From NCBI RefSeq assembly GCF_902804475.1, contig NZ_CADCSU010000159.1:1-39225 (forward strand): a stretch of 39,225 nt of DNA, in the 5' to 3' direction. The position numbers and the translations under genes were made by a program. Origin of the DNA: Flavobacterium bizetiae (GTDB lineage: Bacteria > Bacteroidota > Bacteroidia > Flavobacteriales > Flavobacteriaceae). This document shows positions 6,213-14,478 of this stretch, one piece after another (the first letter of the stretch is position 1; every line of letters starts with the position of its first letter). The notes beneath the pieces were generated by a model. It had not been told where the DNA came from and did not search any database. It worked only from the letters and a program-made list of their open reading frames with translations.

Positions 6213-8378
6213 TTACAAGTTCTTCAATTGATTCTCATTTTTATTATCACTAATCGTCCAGAAGAAACCTAGGAAAAAGAATCTGTCTGCGGTTGGTACG
6301 ACGGCTTGTCTGTTATAAACCCCGTTCGGATCCGGTAATTTTGCGTAATCGTAGCCAAAAACATTTTGAGTTCCTAATACATTCGAAACAGAGAAATACA
6401 GGATTTTTTGTGTCGTTAATAAATACGCCCAGTTAAAACTCAAACTGTTGTATGATTTTGTTTTTCCGTTCATGAATTGTGTTTGATTCGGATCATTATA
6501 CGGGCGACCTGAACTATAACTATTCGTGAAACCAATTTGCGATTTCCAATCGGTGATAAAATATTTCGTTACAATTGATAAACTATGATTGGCTACAAAA
6601 TTTGGAGTAGCCATTGTCGGGAAATTCTTGTATTGTCTTTCTGAATCTATATATGAATATGAAATCCAGTATTCTAAGTTTTTATACAAATTGCTGTCTC
6701 TCCAAAACAAATCCAATCCTTTTGCATATCCTGAACCATTATTATTGAAAACCGAATTATACTGAATATCTCTGGTATTGTATTGAACCAAATTGCTGTA
6801 ATCTTTATAATAAGCTTCGGCTCTAAAAGTTTGTCCCGGTTTTGTAAACTGATAATTTAAAATGTAATGTCTCGCCTTTTCGCTTTCGAACTGATGGTAT
6901 TTTGAGTATTTAATATAATCAACAACAGGAGTTTGAGAAAAATCTCCGTAAGCAAATGAAAACTGACTGTTTTTAGAAACTTTATAAGCGATGGAAGCTC
7001 TTGGTGCGATATTCGTTTCGTCAAGCAAACTATTGTTCGAAAGCCTGAAACCTACCTTCATTGCCAGCTTTTTCGAGAATAAAATATCTCCCTCTGTGTA
7101 AAAAGCGGCAATATTAGAATCGTAACCGTTTGCTGTTTTTATCGAAATATTATCATCAAAATTTTCATTGTATCTGGTTATAAAATAATCGGCTCCAAAA
7201 GACAATTTAAAATAGTTTGAGATGTTTTTTCTTAATTTCAATTTTAGTTGTGCTGCATTTTCATTGCTATCCACATCATTGATATCGTATTTAACTTTGT
7301 TTTTGCTGTATCCGTAACTAATTCCTGAAGTTAATTGCCATCCGGTTCCAAAATCTCCTTTGTAAGACGCATTCAAATAAAAATTATTATTGTTTAAATC
7401 GGTTCTTATGGGATCAACAAAATTGACATTCTTCTGATTCAGATCGAATTTTTCGGCATCAAAAGCAGCGTATAATTTAAAAATTCCTCTTTCAAAATGA
7501 TATCTGTAAACCGCTTCTCCACCTAAAGATTGATACGGATTATTCCAATCAACATTTTGAGGAATAACAGCCTGATAAGGTGCCAGGTTAATATAATTGG
7601 TATTAATACTAAAAGAGCTTTTTTTCCATTTTTGTGTATTTCCAACCCCTAAACCTACAGTCATTAAAGCAATATCTGTTTTATTCTGATCCGGTTCGTC
7701 CTGCGTGTTCAATAATAAAACACTTGATAAAGCTTCTCCGTATTCAGCAGAATATCCTCCCGTTGAGAACGCAATTCCGCTAAATAAAAAAGGCGAAAAC
7801 CTGCTTCGGGTTGGTAAATTATTTGTGGTGGCGCCGTAAGGTTGCGCTACACGAAGTCCGTCGACAAAAGTTTGGGTTTCGCTGGCTTCTCCTCCACGTA
7901 CAAACAAACGACCATCTTCGCCAACAGTTTGTGTTCCTGGTAAAGTTTGTAAAGCGGCAATGATATTTCCGGCAGAACCTGCTGTGGTTACAATGTCTAA
8001 GGGTTTTAAAACCGAAACTCTTGCTTTGTCACCAGATTCTAATGTTCCGGCCGTGATTACAACAGCGTCGAGTGCGTTTACATTTTCTCTCAGCTTTACA
8101 ATTTGATCTTTATAATTGGTAACATCAATTTCTTTTTTGAAAGTATCGTACAATAAAAAACTCACTACTAAAGTCTTATTTCCTGTTTCTGATGTTTCAA
8201 ACGAAAAATCTCCGGTATCAGAACTTGTCGCTCCGTCGTAGGTTCCGTCGATATAAATATTAGCGCCCGGAACTGGTTTTCCTTTTTGATCTACAACTTT
8301 ACCCGAAATGGTATTTTGAGCAAAAATGAATGTTGTAAAAAATAAAAAAGTAATAGTAAAAAGTAATTTGGTTGTCAT
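6213..8378 (-). CDS. TonB-dependent receptor with carboxypeptidase-regulatory-like N-terminus
   Basis: Outer-membrane active transporter or substrate-binding barrel, 721 residues. Order: signal peptide MTTKLLFTITFLFFTTFIFAQ; carboxypeptidase-D regulatory-like beta-sandwich (about 22-105, NTISGKVVDQKGKPVPGANI); plug domain (about 120-225, with PGTQTVGEDGRLFVRGGEA and TFVDGLRVAQPYG); then a 22-strand-type barrel ending in an aromatic strand. It is shorter than SusC proteins (about 1000 residues) and no SusD partner is adjacent, so it belongs to the smaller TonB receptor group. The substrate is not evident. It is followed on the same strand by DUF2141, TPR-like and LytS-type kinase genes; regulation by that two-component pair is plausible. 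A TATATTTG -7 box lies at 8399-8406. Confidence 0.92.
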   Translation of the reverse strand: MTTKLLFTITFLFFTTFIFAQNTISGKVVDQKGKPVPGANIYIDGTYDGATSSDTGDFSFETSETGNKTLVVSFLLYDTFKKEIDVTNYKDQIVKLRENVNALDAVVITAGTLESGDKARVSVLKPLDIVTTAGSAGNIIAALQTLPGTQTVGEDGRLFVRGGEASETQTFVDGLRVAQPYGATTNNLPTRSRFSPFLFSGIAFSTGGYSAEYGEALSSVLLLNTQDEPDQNKTDIALMTVGLGVGNTQKWKKSSFSINTNYINLAPYQAVIPQNVDWNNPYQSLGGEAVYRYHFERGIFKLYAAFDAEKFDLNQKNVNFVDPIRTDLNNNNFYLNASYKGDFGTGWQLTSGISYGYSKNKVKYDINDVDSNENAAQLKLKLRKNISNYFKLSFGADYFITRYNENFDDNISIKTANGYDSNIAAFYTEGDILFSKKLAMKVGFRLSNNSLLDETNIAPRASIAYKVSKNSQFSFAYGDFSQTPVVDYIKYSKYHQFESEKARHYILNYQFTKPGQTFRAEAYYKDYSNLVQYNTRDIQYNSVFNNNGSGYAKGLDLFWRDSNLYKNLEYWISYSYIDSERQYKNFPTMATPNFVANHSLSIVTKYFITDWKSQIGFTNSYSSGRPYNDPNQTQFMNGKTKSYNSLSFNWAYLLTTQKILYFSVSNVLGTQNVFGYDYAKLPDPNGVYNRQAVVPTADRFFFLGFFWTISDNKNENQLKNL

Positions 8379-8398
8379 GGTATTTGATTTTGATGGAG

Positions 8399-8406
8399 CA
8401 AATATA
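8399..8406 (-). promoter_or_regulatory. -7 box for the TonB-dependent receptor
   Basis: On the minus strand the sequence is TATATTTG (consensus TAnnTTTG), ending about 20 bp before the receptor ATG at 8378. No convincing -33 TTG was seen, as is frequent in this group. Confidence 0.55.
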
Positions 8407-8465
8407 TTTTAACAGTTTTTGTTAAAAAATATTAAATAACCCAATTGTAGATTTTTTAGGATGAG

Positions 8466-8493
8466 TTGTAAATTACTTTTATTTGTATCTTAG
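8466..8493 (+). promoter_or_regulatory. Candidate promoter of the DinB-like gene
   Basis: TTG at 8466-8468, then 17 bp, then TATCTTAG at 8486-8493, one mismatch from TAnnTTTG, 26 bp before the ATG at 8520. Confidence 0.4.
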
Positions 8494-8519
8494 CTTTTAA
8501 GTTTTAAAAACGATCTATC

Positions 8520-8978
8520 ATGTCAGAAAGCAAAAGAGTTTCGAATTTATATCAATCCATTTATAATGGAAATCCATGGCTGGAGGTTACTTTGGCACGT
8601 ACTTTAGAAAATGTAACTGCTGAGCAGGCTTACAGAAAAATAAACCCAAAATTAAATACGATCTGGGAAATTGTCAATCATTTGATACAATGGAGAAGAA
8701 ATATTTTAAGACGTGTGCAGGGAGAAACAATTACCACTCCTGATCATAATTATTTTGTCCCTATTTTAGATTCCTCCGAAGCATCTTGGGAACAATCTCT
8801 ACAAAGTCTCGCTAAATCTCAGGAATTATGGAGTGCCTTTTTGAGTGATTTTGATGATGCCGGCTTTGATAAAATAGATCCAAATAACAATCATAATTTC
8901 TACGAAGATATTCACGGAATTATTCAGCATGATGTATATCACTTGGGACAAATCGTTATTTTGAAGAAGTTACTTTAA
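8520..8978 (+). CDS. DinB-like metal-binding four-helix protein
   Basis: Member of the DinB/YfiT-like superfamily (DinB_2 type), 152 residues. These four-helix bundles bind a divalent metal through three histidines and often act as thiol-dependent transferases, or have no assigned reaction. The three expected histidines are present: H54 in WEIVNHLIQWRR, and H137 and H141 in IIQHDVYHLGQIV near the C-terminus. There is no signal peptide, so it is cytoplasmic. It diverges from the TonB receptor across 141 bp and is followed 13 bp later by an exported YciI-like gene, probably in one transcript. The substrate cannot be told from the sequence. Confidence 0.85.
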   Translation: MSESKRVSNLYQSIYNGNPWLEVTLARTLENVTAEQAYRKINPKLNTIWEIVNHLIQWRRNILRRVQGETITTPDHNYFVPILDSSEASWEQSLQSLAKSQELWSAFLSDFDDAGFDKIDPNNNHNFYEDIHGIIQHDVYHLGQIVILKKLL

Positions 8979-8991
8979 AACACATTTTCAT

Positions 8992-9450
8992 ATGAAAAAT
9001 TCTATATTAAAACTTGCATTTTTATTGATTACTTCTATAGGATTTTCTCAGGAAACTGAAATCAAATATGACGAAAATCTGGCTAAATCCCTGAAAGCAG
9101 ATGAATACGGAATGAAAAAATACGTGTTTTGTCTTTTAAAATCCGGAACCAATACAACCGCATCAAAAGAAGAAAGCAAAAAATTATTCGAAGGTCATAT
9201 GGCGAATATCGGCAAACTTGCTCAGGAAGGAAAACTGGTTGTTGCGGGACCTTTTATGAAAAACGATCGAAATTATCGGGGCATATATATTTTTAATGTA
9301 GAAACAATAGAGGAAGCAAAAGCCCTTGTAGCAACAGACCCTGCCATAAAAGCCAATTTACTCGAAGCCGAATTAACGCCTTGGTACGCCACGGCTGCTT
9401 TGCAAGAAACATTAAAAATACACGAAAAGATAGCTAAGAAGAAAATATAA
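8992..9450 (+). CDS. Exported YciI-like domain protein
   Basis: A 152-residue protein with a signal peptide (MKNSILKLAFLLITSIGFSQ) followed by one YCII-related domain of dimeric alpha-beta-barrel type: MKKYVFCLLKSG, FEGHMANIGKLAQEGKLVVAGPF with the family's conserved His in GHMANI, IFNVETIEEAKALVATDPAIKANLLEAELTPW. YciI-like proteins are usually cytoplasmic, but exported versions with this build are common in Bacteroidetes. It starts 13 bp after the DinB-like gene. The reaction is unknown. Confidence 0.85.
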   Translation: MKNSILKLAFLLITSIGFSQETEIKYDENLAKSLKADEYGMKKYVFCLLKSGTNTTASKEESKKLFEGHMANIGKLAQEGKLVVAGPFMKNDRNYRGIYIFNVETIEEAKALVATDPAIKANLLEAELTPWYATAALQETLKIHEKIAKKKI

Positions 9451-9480
9451 TACCGTACTTTTCTTTTTTTGGTATCAACT

Positions 9481-9488
9481 TATTTTTG
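9481..9488 (+). promoter_or_regulatory. -7 box for the HEAT-like lipoprotein
   Basis: TATTTTTG (TAnnTTTG) ends 10 bp before the ATG at 9498. The weak start TTG at 9486 lies inside this box, which argues against that start. Confidence 0.45.
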
Positions 9489-9497
9489 AGTTATATT

Positions 9498-10982
9498 ATG
9501 AATAAATTTATTTTGCAAAGTTCTATAATTCTGTGTTTAATGACAGTATTTCTTATTTGGAGCTGTTCAGGTAAAAATGCTTCTGAAATCTCAAATGAGA
9601 CTCTTCTGATTGTAAAAAAAATAGAAAAAATAAATGTTTTAATGGGTTCTGCAGTAGGTTCGTCAGGACATAAGCCGAATCAGTATGAAAATTTTGAAGA
9701 ACTAAAAAAGAATGCATCAAAGCAAGAATTAATAACACTTACTAATCATTCTAACGGAGTAGTAAGATGTTACTCTTTCTGGGCACTGGCACTTTCTGAA
9801 AATATAGATTTATTCTCTATAATTAAAGACCACATAAATGATGACACCCAAGTAAAAACTCAATTTGGTTGTAGTGGATCTACAGAAAAAGTAGGTGATT
9901 TTTTCATTAATCTTGTTAATCCAAAAGATGAGGATTCTGATATTACAAAATTAACTCCAGACGAATTTAATAAATTAGACAGTCTCTTAATTCATAAAGA
10001 AAATAATCTTTATGCAAGATACGATGCCATCGCAAATGCTGTTCCTACTGCATACTTATATTCAAAAGTTAGAGAGATGGTAGTCAAACACAATAATCAA
10101 AATGCTTTAATTACGTTGTCTAAATATAAAAACCCACATGATATTGAACTAATTCTTAAAAATAGAGATCCTGATGAAGATGGTGAAAGTGGATATTTCT
10201 ATACCTATAAAGCGATACAAAATTTTCCCGATCCTATTTTTTTACCTTTTTTAGAAAAAAAACTAAATGAAACTTTAGACAATGATCGCTATGATGGCGA
10301 ATGGCTTCAGTTGTATATGGCAATTGCCAGTTACAAAAACCAAAAATCACTAGAGTTATTAACTATTCCATTTACAAAAGTTAAACACCAGGACATTAAA
10401 AAATACCATATTAAATTTGTCTATGAAGCAATTATTGTAAATAAATCTAAGCTTTATGATGATTTACTATGGAAAATATGGCAAGACGAAAACATTATCA
10501 CTCAAGAAGGTTTTGAATATCTTTTACAATTAAACAAAACCAAAACTCTGGAATTAAGCAAAAAAGAGCTAAACTCAAATTATCAAATAAAAAACACAAA
10601 TACAATCCCTAAAATAAATCAAAGTATGTTTTCTCAAAACTTAGAAGAAAACATGCTTAATTTTGTTTTACTAAATGATAAAGTATTCGCATACAACGTA
10701 ATTAATGATAAAATCATAAATACCAATGTTAATGATTTTGAAATGTATTGCTCGAAGATTTTAGAGTTAAAAGATCCTTCTTTTACTGAAATCCTTTTTA
10801 AAAGATTAAAAAATGAAGACAATCCTCATGTGTATCTGCAAATTGTAGAAACTTTAATCTCTTTTAAAGATGAATCTATCAATAAAAGAATTCTTGAAAC
10901 AAGAAAGAAAAATAAAAACATGAATCAAGATTGGGGAAGTGAAGCTCTGGACGAAATACTAAAAAAGAATAAAATTAAGTAA
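9498..10982 (+). CDS. HEAT-like repeat lipoprotein of unknown function
   Basis: Predicted lipoprotein of 494 residues. The ATG at 9498 is chosen because it opens a proper lipoprotein signal (MNKFILQSSIILCLMTVFLI, lipobox WSC with C23). After the signal the protein is all helical, with HEAT-like pairs (VVRCYSFWALALSENIDLFSIIKDHINDDTQVKT, LFKRLKNEDNPHVYLQIVETLISFKDESINKRILE). A short loop with one Cys (FGCSGSTEKVGDFFINLV) resembles the loop seen in other flavobacterial HEAT-like exported proteins. It is clearly more AT-rich and Asn/Lys-rich than its neighbours, which suggests an accessory gene. It has its own -7 box and probably works as a periplasmic or surface scaffold; no function can be assigned. 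Confidence 0.7.
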   Translation: MNKFILQSSIILCLMTVFLIWSCSGKNASEISNETLLIVKKIEKINVLMGSAVGSSGHKPNQYENFEELKKNASKQELITLTNHSNGVVRCYSFWALALSENIDLFSIIKDHINDDTQVKTQFGCSGSTEKVGDFFINLVNPKDEDSDITKLTPDEFNKLDSLLIHKENNLYARYDAIANAVPTAYLYSKVREMVVKHNNQNALITLSKYKNPHDIELILKNRDPDEDGESGYFYTYKAIQNFPDPIFLPFLEKKLNETLDNDRYDGEWLQLYMAIASYKNQKSLELLTIPFTKVKHQDIKKYHIKFVYEAIIVNKSKLYDDLLWKIWQDENIITQEGFEYLLQLNKTKTLELSKKELNSNYQIKNTNTIPKINQSMFSQNLEENMLNFVLLNDKVFAYNVINDKIINTNVNDFEMYCSKILELKDPSFTEILFKRLKNEDNPHVYLQIVETLISFKDESINKRILETRKKNKNMNQDWGSEALDEILKKNKIK

Positions 10983-11010
10983 AGATAATTAATGCTTATT
11001 GAGAAGTAAT

Positions 11011-11586
11011 ATGAAAACAGAAAAAGAAAAAATGATTGCGGGAGAATATTATATTGCCGGAGATCCGGTTTTGGTAAAAGACCGTCGAAAAGCAAAAAAC
11101 TTATTGCATCGATTAAATGTTACTGAATATCGCGTAACCAAAAAAGCAAAAGAAATTTTAAAAGAACTGATTCCTAATACAGGGTCGGGTTTTTATATCG
11201 AACCTCCATTTCATTGCGATTATGGTTATAATATTACTTGCGGCGAAAATGTTTATTTTAATGTCAATTGTGTTGTTTTAGATTGTGCTCCGGTAAATAT
11301 TGGATCGAATGTATTTATTGCACCCAATGTTCAAATTTATACGGCCTCTCATCCGCTTGACGCTGAATTAAGAAAAACTCTCGAGAATGCTTATCCCGTA
11401 ACTATTGGAGACGACTGCTGGATTGGCGGAAATTCTGTTATTTGTCCAGGTGTAACCATTGGTAAAGGTTGTGTTATTGGCGCCGGATCTGTTGTAACAA
11501 AAGATATTCCGGACAATTCTCTGGCTGTTGGAAATCCGGCAAAAGTAATTCGAAAATTAAATCAAGAACCTGAATCAAAATCATAA
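11011..11586 (+). CDS. maa: Sugar O-acetyltransferase, maltose acetyltransferase type
   Basis: Cytoplasmic left-handed beta-helix acetyltransferase that moves acetyl from acetyl-CoA to a sugar hydroxyl; 191 residues from the ATG at 11011. The Mac N-terminal domain (about 5-58: EKMIAGEYYIAGDPVLVKDR, AKNLLHRLN) precedes hexapeptide repeats (GENVYFNVNCVVLD, GSNVFIAPNVQIYTASHPLD, GDDCWIGGNSVICPGVTIGKGCVIGAGSVV). Catalytic H114 lies in YTASHPLD; the conserved Asn in YFNVNC and the GNPAKVIRKL coenzyme A end are present. An upstream TTG at 10999 is an inferior start. Its stop overlaps the next ATG by one base, so it is coupled to the VOC gene. Confidence 0.92.
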   Translation: MKTEKEKMIAGEYYIAGDPVLVKDRRKAKNLLHRLNVTEYRVTKKAKEILKELIPNTGSGFYIEPPFHCDYGYNITCGENVYFNVNCVVLDCAPVNIGSNVFIAPNVQIYTASHPLDAELRKTLENAYPVTIGDDCWIGGNSVICPGVTIGKGCVIGAGSVVTKDIPDNSLAVGNPAKVIRKLNQEPESKS

Positions 11587-11975
11587 TGCTTACCTTAAAT
11601 AAAGTACATCATATCGCCATTTTATGCTCTGATTATCAAAAATCTAAAACTTTTTATACCGAAGTTTTAGGATTAACTATTATCAGAGAAATCTACAGAG
11701 AAGAACGCCAGTCGTACAAGTTAGATTTGGCTTTGAATGGAAGTTACGTCATTGAGCTTTTTTCATTTCCAAATCCGCCGCAAAGACCTTCGCGACCAGA
11801 AGCAGTTGGTTTGCGTCATTTGGCTTTTGAAGTAATTAACCTAGAAGAAACCATTGCCTTTTTGAATACCAAAAACGTAGCATCAGAACCTATAAGAATT
11901 GATGAAACCACAGAAAAGCGATTTACTTTTATTGCTGATCCTGATTTGTTGCCTATCGAGTTTTATGAGCGATAA
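11586..11975 (+). CDS. VOC family protein, YaeR/GloA2 type
   Basis: Small metalloprotein of the vicinal-oxygen-chelate superfamily, 129 residues, of the YaeR/GloA2 (glyoxalase I-like) branch. The four metal ligands are visible: H9 in VHHIAILCSDY, E57 in VIELFSFPNPP, H78 in GLRHLAFEV and E125 in LPIEFYER. The PPQRPSRPEAVGLRHLAFEV stretch is typical of this branch. Start and stop overlap (TAATG at 11584) with the acetyltransferase. True glyoxalase activity is not certain for this branch. Confidence 0.9.
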   Translation: MLTLNKVHHIAILCSDYQKSKTFYTEVLGLTIIREIYREERQSYKLDLALNGSYVIELFSFPNPPQRPSRPEAVGLRHLAFEVINLEETIAFLNTKNVASEPIRIDETTEKRFTFIADPDLLPIEFYER

Positions 11976-11981
11976 TTGTTT

Positions 11982-12182
11982 GCCGCGAAGGCACTAAGAC
12001 TCCAAGTTTTTTTTAAATAACTAATGATTAAACGTCCAATTTGTCATTTCGACTTAAAGAGAAATCACACTCGTGAATCGACAAAGATTGGCGATTTAGT
12101 TGACGGAATTTCTAGTGCGATTTCTCCTTCGTCGAGATGACATAAAATGAGAAAAACATTCGCGTCTTAGTGCCTTTGCAGC
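11982..12182. repeat. Nested inverted-repeat element with octamer arms
   Basis: This covers most of the 344-bp gap 11976-12319. The outer left arm (11982-12010) has octamers GCCGCGAA, GGCACTAA, GACTCCAA and a T run. The outer right arm on the other strand (12182-12152) reads GCTGCAAA, GGCACTAA, GACGCGAA and a T run. Inside is a second inverted repeat: 12042-12069 (begins TGTCATTTCGAC) against 12115-12142 (ends GTCGAGATGACA), about 28 bp with several mismatches and one 1-base indel. The core between them (12070-12114) has no recognised feature. No coding potential is seen; it looks like a small non-autonomous or structural repeat. Confidence 0.75.
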
Positions 12183-12269
12183 AAAAAACCAGCTGAAAGA
12201 ATTTTCCTGTTTTTATACGTTTTAACACATTATATTGCATATTTTTCACGAAAAACCGATTTTGATTCT

Positions 12270-12277
12270 TAATTTTG
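12270..12277 (+). promoter_or_regulatory. -7 box for the ClC channel gene
   Basis: TAATTTTG matches TAnnTTTG and lies 42 bp before the ATG at 12320. The leader then contains a small hairpin, CGCAT (12283-12287) pairing with ATGCG (12295-12299) around seven A. Confidence 0.5.
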
Positions 12278-12319
12278 TAACCCGCATAAAAAAAATGCGA
12301 TCCAAAAAATCCACATCTG

Positions 12320-13600
12320 ATGAACAAAACGGCGAAAATCAAAAAAAATCATCAATTTATTGTCCTTCAAAAATTAGTTATCGTTTCTATCTTAATTGGC
12401 TTTCTTTCGGCCTTCTTAGGAATTTCACTCAAAAAAATTACCGAATATTACGAAGAAATCTTCTTTCATGAAGTCTCGGTAAATCCTATCTTTTATATCA
12501 TTTTCCCGGTCTTCGGATTATCAGTAATTTATTTCTTAAGGCAATATTTATTCAAGAAAAAAGAAAATAAAGGCATTAAGGAAGTTTTTGAAAGCACCAA
12601 ATCAACTTCAAAAAATTTACCTTCTTATAAAATTCCATCACACTTTATAAACGGATTACTAACGGTCGCTTTTGGAGGTTCTACCGGAATCGAAGTTTCG
12701 ACTGTAGTTGCCACTGCCACAATTGGATCTGTGGCTCAACAAAAAGAAAACGTATTTCGTAAATACAAAACCGAATTGATTTGTGCCGGAGTTGCAGCTG
12801 GTGTTACGGCTTTATTTAGCAGCCCAATTGCCGGAATTTTATTTGCACTCGAAGTAATCTCCAGAAAAGTAACCCGCGCATTTGTAATTTCAAACTTAAT
12901 TGCGGTTTCAGTGGCTTTTGGATTACTTACCATATTAAAAGAAGAACCTTTGTTTGCCGTTTCGATTACAACCTGGCATCTAAAAGCGATTCCGTATTTC
13001 ATTCTTTTAGGAATCCTGGCCGGAATAAATTCGGTTTATTTAACCCGTTGCGTTTTATTTTTCAAATCGCAATTCGGAAGAATCGATACCCATTATTACA
13101 AAATCTTAATTGGTTCAGTAGTTTTAAGTGTTTCGCTATTTGTTTTCCCTCAATTATATGGTGAAGGTTATCACGCAATAAAAGGGATTTTTAGCAATTC
13201 AGCCGAAATTCCGTTAACGCTAACTTTAGCTTTTACTTTTATTGGAGTTTTACTACTTAAACCTATTGTAACCTCAATAACGTTAGCTTCAGGCGGAGAC
13301 GGAGGAGTTTTTGCTCCAAGCCTTTTTATCGGCGCTTTTTTAGGATTATTGTTAGCATCAATTCTAAACACGTTTTTTCAGGTTCACGTACTTCCTGTTA
13401 ACTTTATGATCATCGGGATGGCGGCTGTTTTAAGTGCCAGCATTCACGCCCCTTTTACCGCAATATTTTTAGTTTGCGGATTAACAAATGATTACACTTT
13501 GTTTTTACCCATTTTAGTTGTTTGTTTAATATCAAAATATACAGCAAAAATGATTTATCCTTATACCGTATATAGTTACGCCCCAAGCCTGACTAAATAA
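12320..13600 (+). CDS. ClC-family chloride channel-like protein
   Basis: Polytopic inner-membrane anion channel or transporter of the ClC family, 426 residues, lacking C-terminal CBS domains. The GREGP-equivalent segment is STGIEVSTVVATATIG (121-136) and keeps the gating glutamate, E125. The GXFXP-equivalent is GGVFAPSLFIGAF (328-340). At the position of the internal proton glutamate of the E. coli exchanger (E203), the aligned FALEVISRK has Val (V179), as in channel-type ClCs. The first motif GSGIP is replaced by NKGIKE, putting Lys84 where the ion-coordinating Ser usually is. These changes suggest an uncoupled or atypical selectivity type. It is followed 64 bp later by an HPP membrane protein gene. 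Confidence 0.9.
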   Translation: MNKTAKIKKNHQFIVLQKLVIVSILIGFLSAFLGISLKKITEYYEEIFFHEVSVNPIFYIIFPVFGLSVIYFLRQYLFKKKENKGIKEVFESTKSTSKNLPSYKIPSHFINGLLTVAFGGSTGIEVSTVVATATIGSVAQQKENVFRKYKTELICAGVAAGVTALFSSPIAGILFALEVISRKVTRAFVISNLIAVSVAFGLLTILKEEPLFAVSITTWHLKAIPYFILLGILAGINSVYLTRCVLFFKSQFGRIDTHYYKILIGSVVLSVSLFVFPQLYGEGYHAIKGIFSNSAEIPLTLTLAFTFIGVLLLKPIVTSITLASGGDGGVFAPSLFIGAFLGLLLASILNTFFQVHVLPVNFMIIGMAAVLSASIHAPFTAIFLVCGLTNDYTLFLPILVVCLISKYTAKMIYPYTVYSYAPSLTK

Positions 13601-13607
13601 TTTTTTT

Positions 13608-13631
13608 GTCACGAATTCACGAATTCCTGGC
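13608..13631. repeat. Short CACGAATT palindromic repeat
   Basis: GTCACGAATT (13608-13617) is followed by CACG and the imperfect complement AATTCCTGGC (13622-13631). It shares the GCCACGAATTCACGAATT wording of the 20-bp hairpin at 25951-26002 and follows the ClC stop by 7 bp, so it may serve as a weak terminator. Confidence 0.5.
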
Positions 13632-13664
13632 TCATAATAATACCACAAAAAATAGTAAGCATCT

Positions 13665-14264
13665 ATGCCAACTCCTAAAATAAAAAGAAGCTATCGCAAA
13701 ACTCGTTATATACTTTACAAAGAAACATTAATAGATTACAAAGAACATCTCTGGTCATTTATAGGATCCTTTGTTGGTATCGGACTCTTGTCTTATCTTG
13801 AATCTATTCGTTTTTCAGGAACTGATATTGTTTTTTTAATTGGTTCTTTTGGAGCCTCGAGCGTTCTGGTTTACGGAATCATACAAAGTCCGTTCTCACA
13901 ACCTCGAAATTTAATTGGCGGTCACGTCATTTCGGCAATTATTGGTGTCACCATAAACAAATTAATTCCGGATATTATTTGGCTTTCTGCGCCTTTGGCT
14001 GTTTCACTTTCTATTATATTCATGCAAATTACCAAAACGCTTCATCCTCCCGGAGGAGCTACAGCGCTTATTGCCGTTACAGGTTCAGCTCAAATAAAAG
14101 ATTTAGGTTATATGTATGTACTCTCTCCTGTTTTAGATGGTGTACTTATTCTCTTCATAACAGCATTAATCTTCAACAATATGACTTCTACAAGAAGTTA
14201 TCCAAGTCATAGTACCTATCATAAACGTTACCACAAAATCAGAAAAAAATTGGTTGGGAGGTGA
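13665..14264 (+). CDS. HPP family membrane protein
   Basis: Integral membrane protein of 199 residues with the HPP-domain signature TKTLHPPGGATALIAVTGS (about 124-142) and four to five hydrophobic helices (LWSFIGSFVGIGLLSYL, IVFLIGSFGASSVLVYG, IIWLSAPLAVSLSIIF, MYVLSPVLDGVLILFI). Both termini are strongly basic (KIKRSYRKTRY; HKRYHKIRKKLVGR). Some plant and cyanobacterial HPP proteins transport nitrite, so an anion-transport role beside the ClC channel is reasonable but unproven. A hairpin repeat begins 6 bp after its stop. Confidence 0.85.
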   Translation: MPTPKIKRSYRKTRYILYKETLIDYKEHLWSFIGSFVGIGLLSYLESIRFSGTDIVFLIGSFGASSVLVYGIIQSPFSQPRNLIGGHVISAIIGVTINKLIPDIIWLSAPLAVSLSIIFMQITKTLHPPGGATALIAVTGSAQIKDLGYMYVLSPVLDGVLILFITALIFNNMTSTRSYPSHSTYHKRYHKIRKKLVGR

Positions 14265-14269
14265 TTTTT

Positions 14270-14350
14270 CAGGAGCTAATCCCGCTATTCGTTCCAATCT
14301 TTTGTGGCGAACCCCGCCACAAAAGGATTTCCTCTTCTATCGGGGCTAGA
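14270..14350 (+). repeat. Hairpin repeat, ATCTTTTGT/ACAAAAGGAT family, copy A
   Basis: The inner stem ATCTTTTGTGGCG (14297-14309) pairs with CGCCACAAAAGGAT (14315-14328) over a 5-nt loop. The outer segments AGCTAATCCCGC (from 14274) and ATCGGGGCT (14339-14347) pair further out. About 80 bp are nearly identical to copy B at 20705-20800 apart from the loop. It begins directly after the HPP stop and reads in the same direction. The region 14350-14447 downstream shows nothing recognisable until the promoter box. Confidence 0.85.
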
Positions 14351-14447
14351 GCACTCGTTTTCAAAACAATATTTTCGGATAGTTTGTCATCACGAAAATC
14401 TTTTCAACAAATCGTAATTCGCAATTCGTATTTCGTTTTTTATATTT

Positions 14448-14455
14448 TACCTTTG
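14448..14455 (+). promoter_or_regulatory. -7 box for the pRiA4b ORF3-like gene
   Basis: TACCTTTG (TAnnTTTG) ends 23 bp before the ATG at 14479. Confidence 0.5.
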
Positions 14456-14478
14456 ACCTTTCAATAAAAACAAAGATT

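Noticed and set aside
9486..9500. TTG start for the HEAT-like lipoprotein
   Set aside because: The TTG is inside the TATTTTTG promoter box; the ATG at 9498 gives a standard lipoprotein signal.
14261..14467. Open frame of 68 codons after the HPP gene
   Set aside because: It is translated from hairpin repeat copy A and overlaps the HPP stop; no family features.
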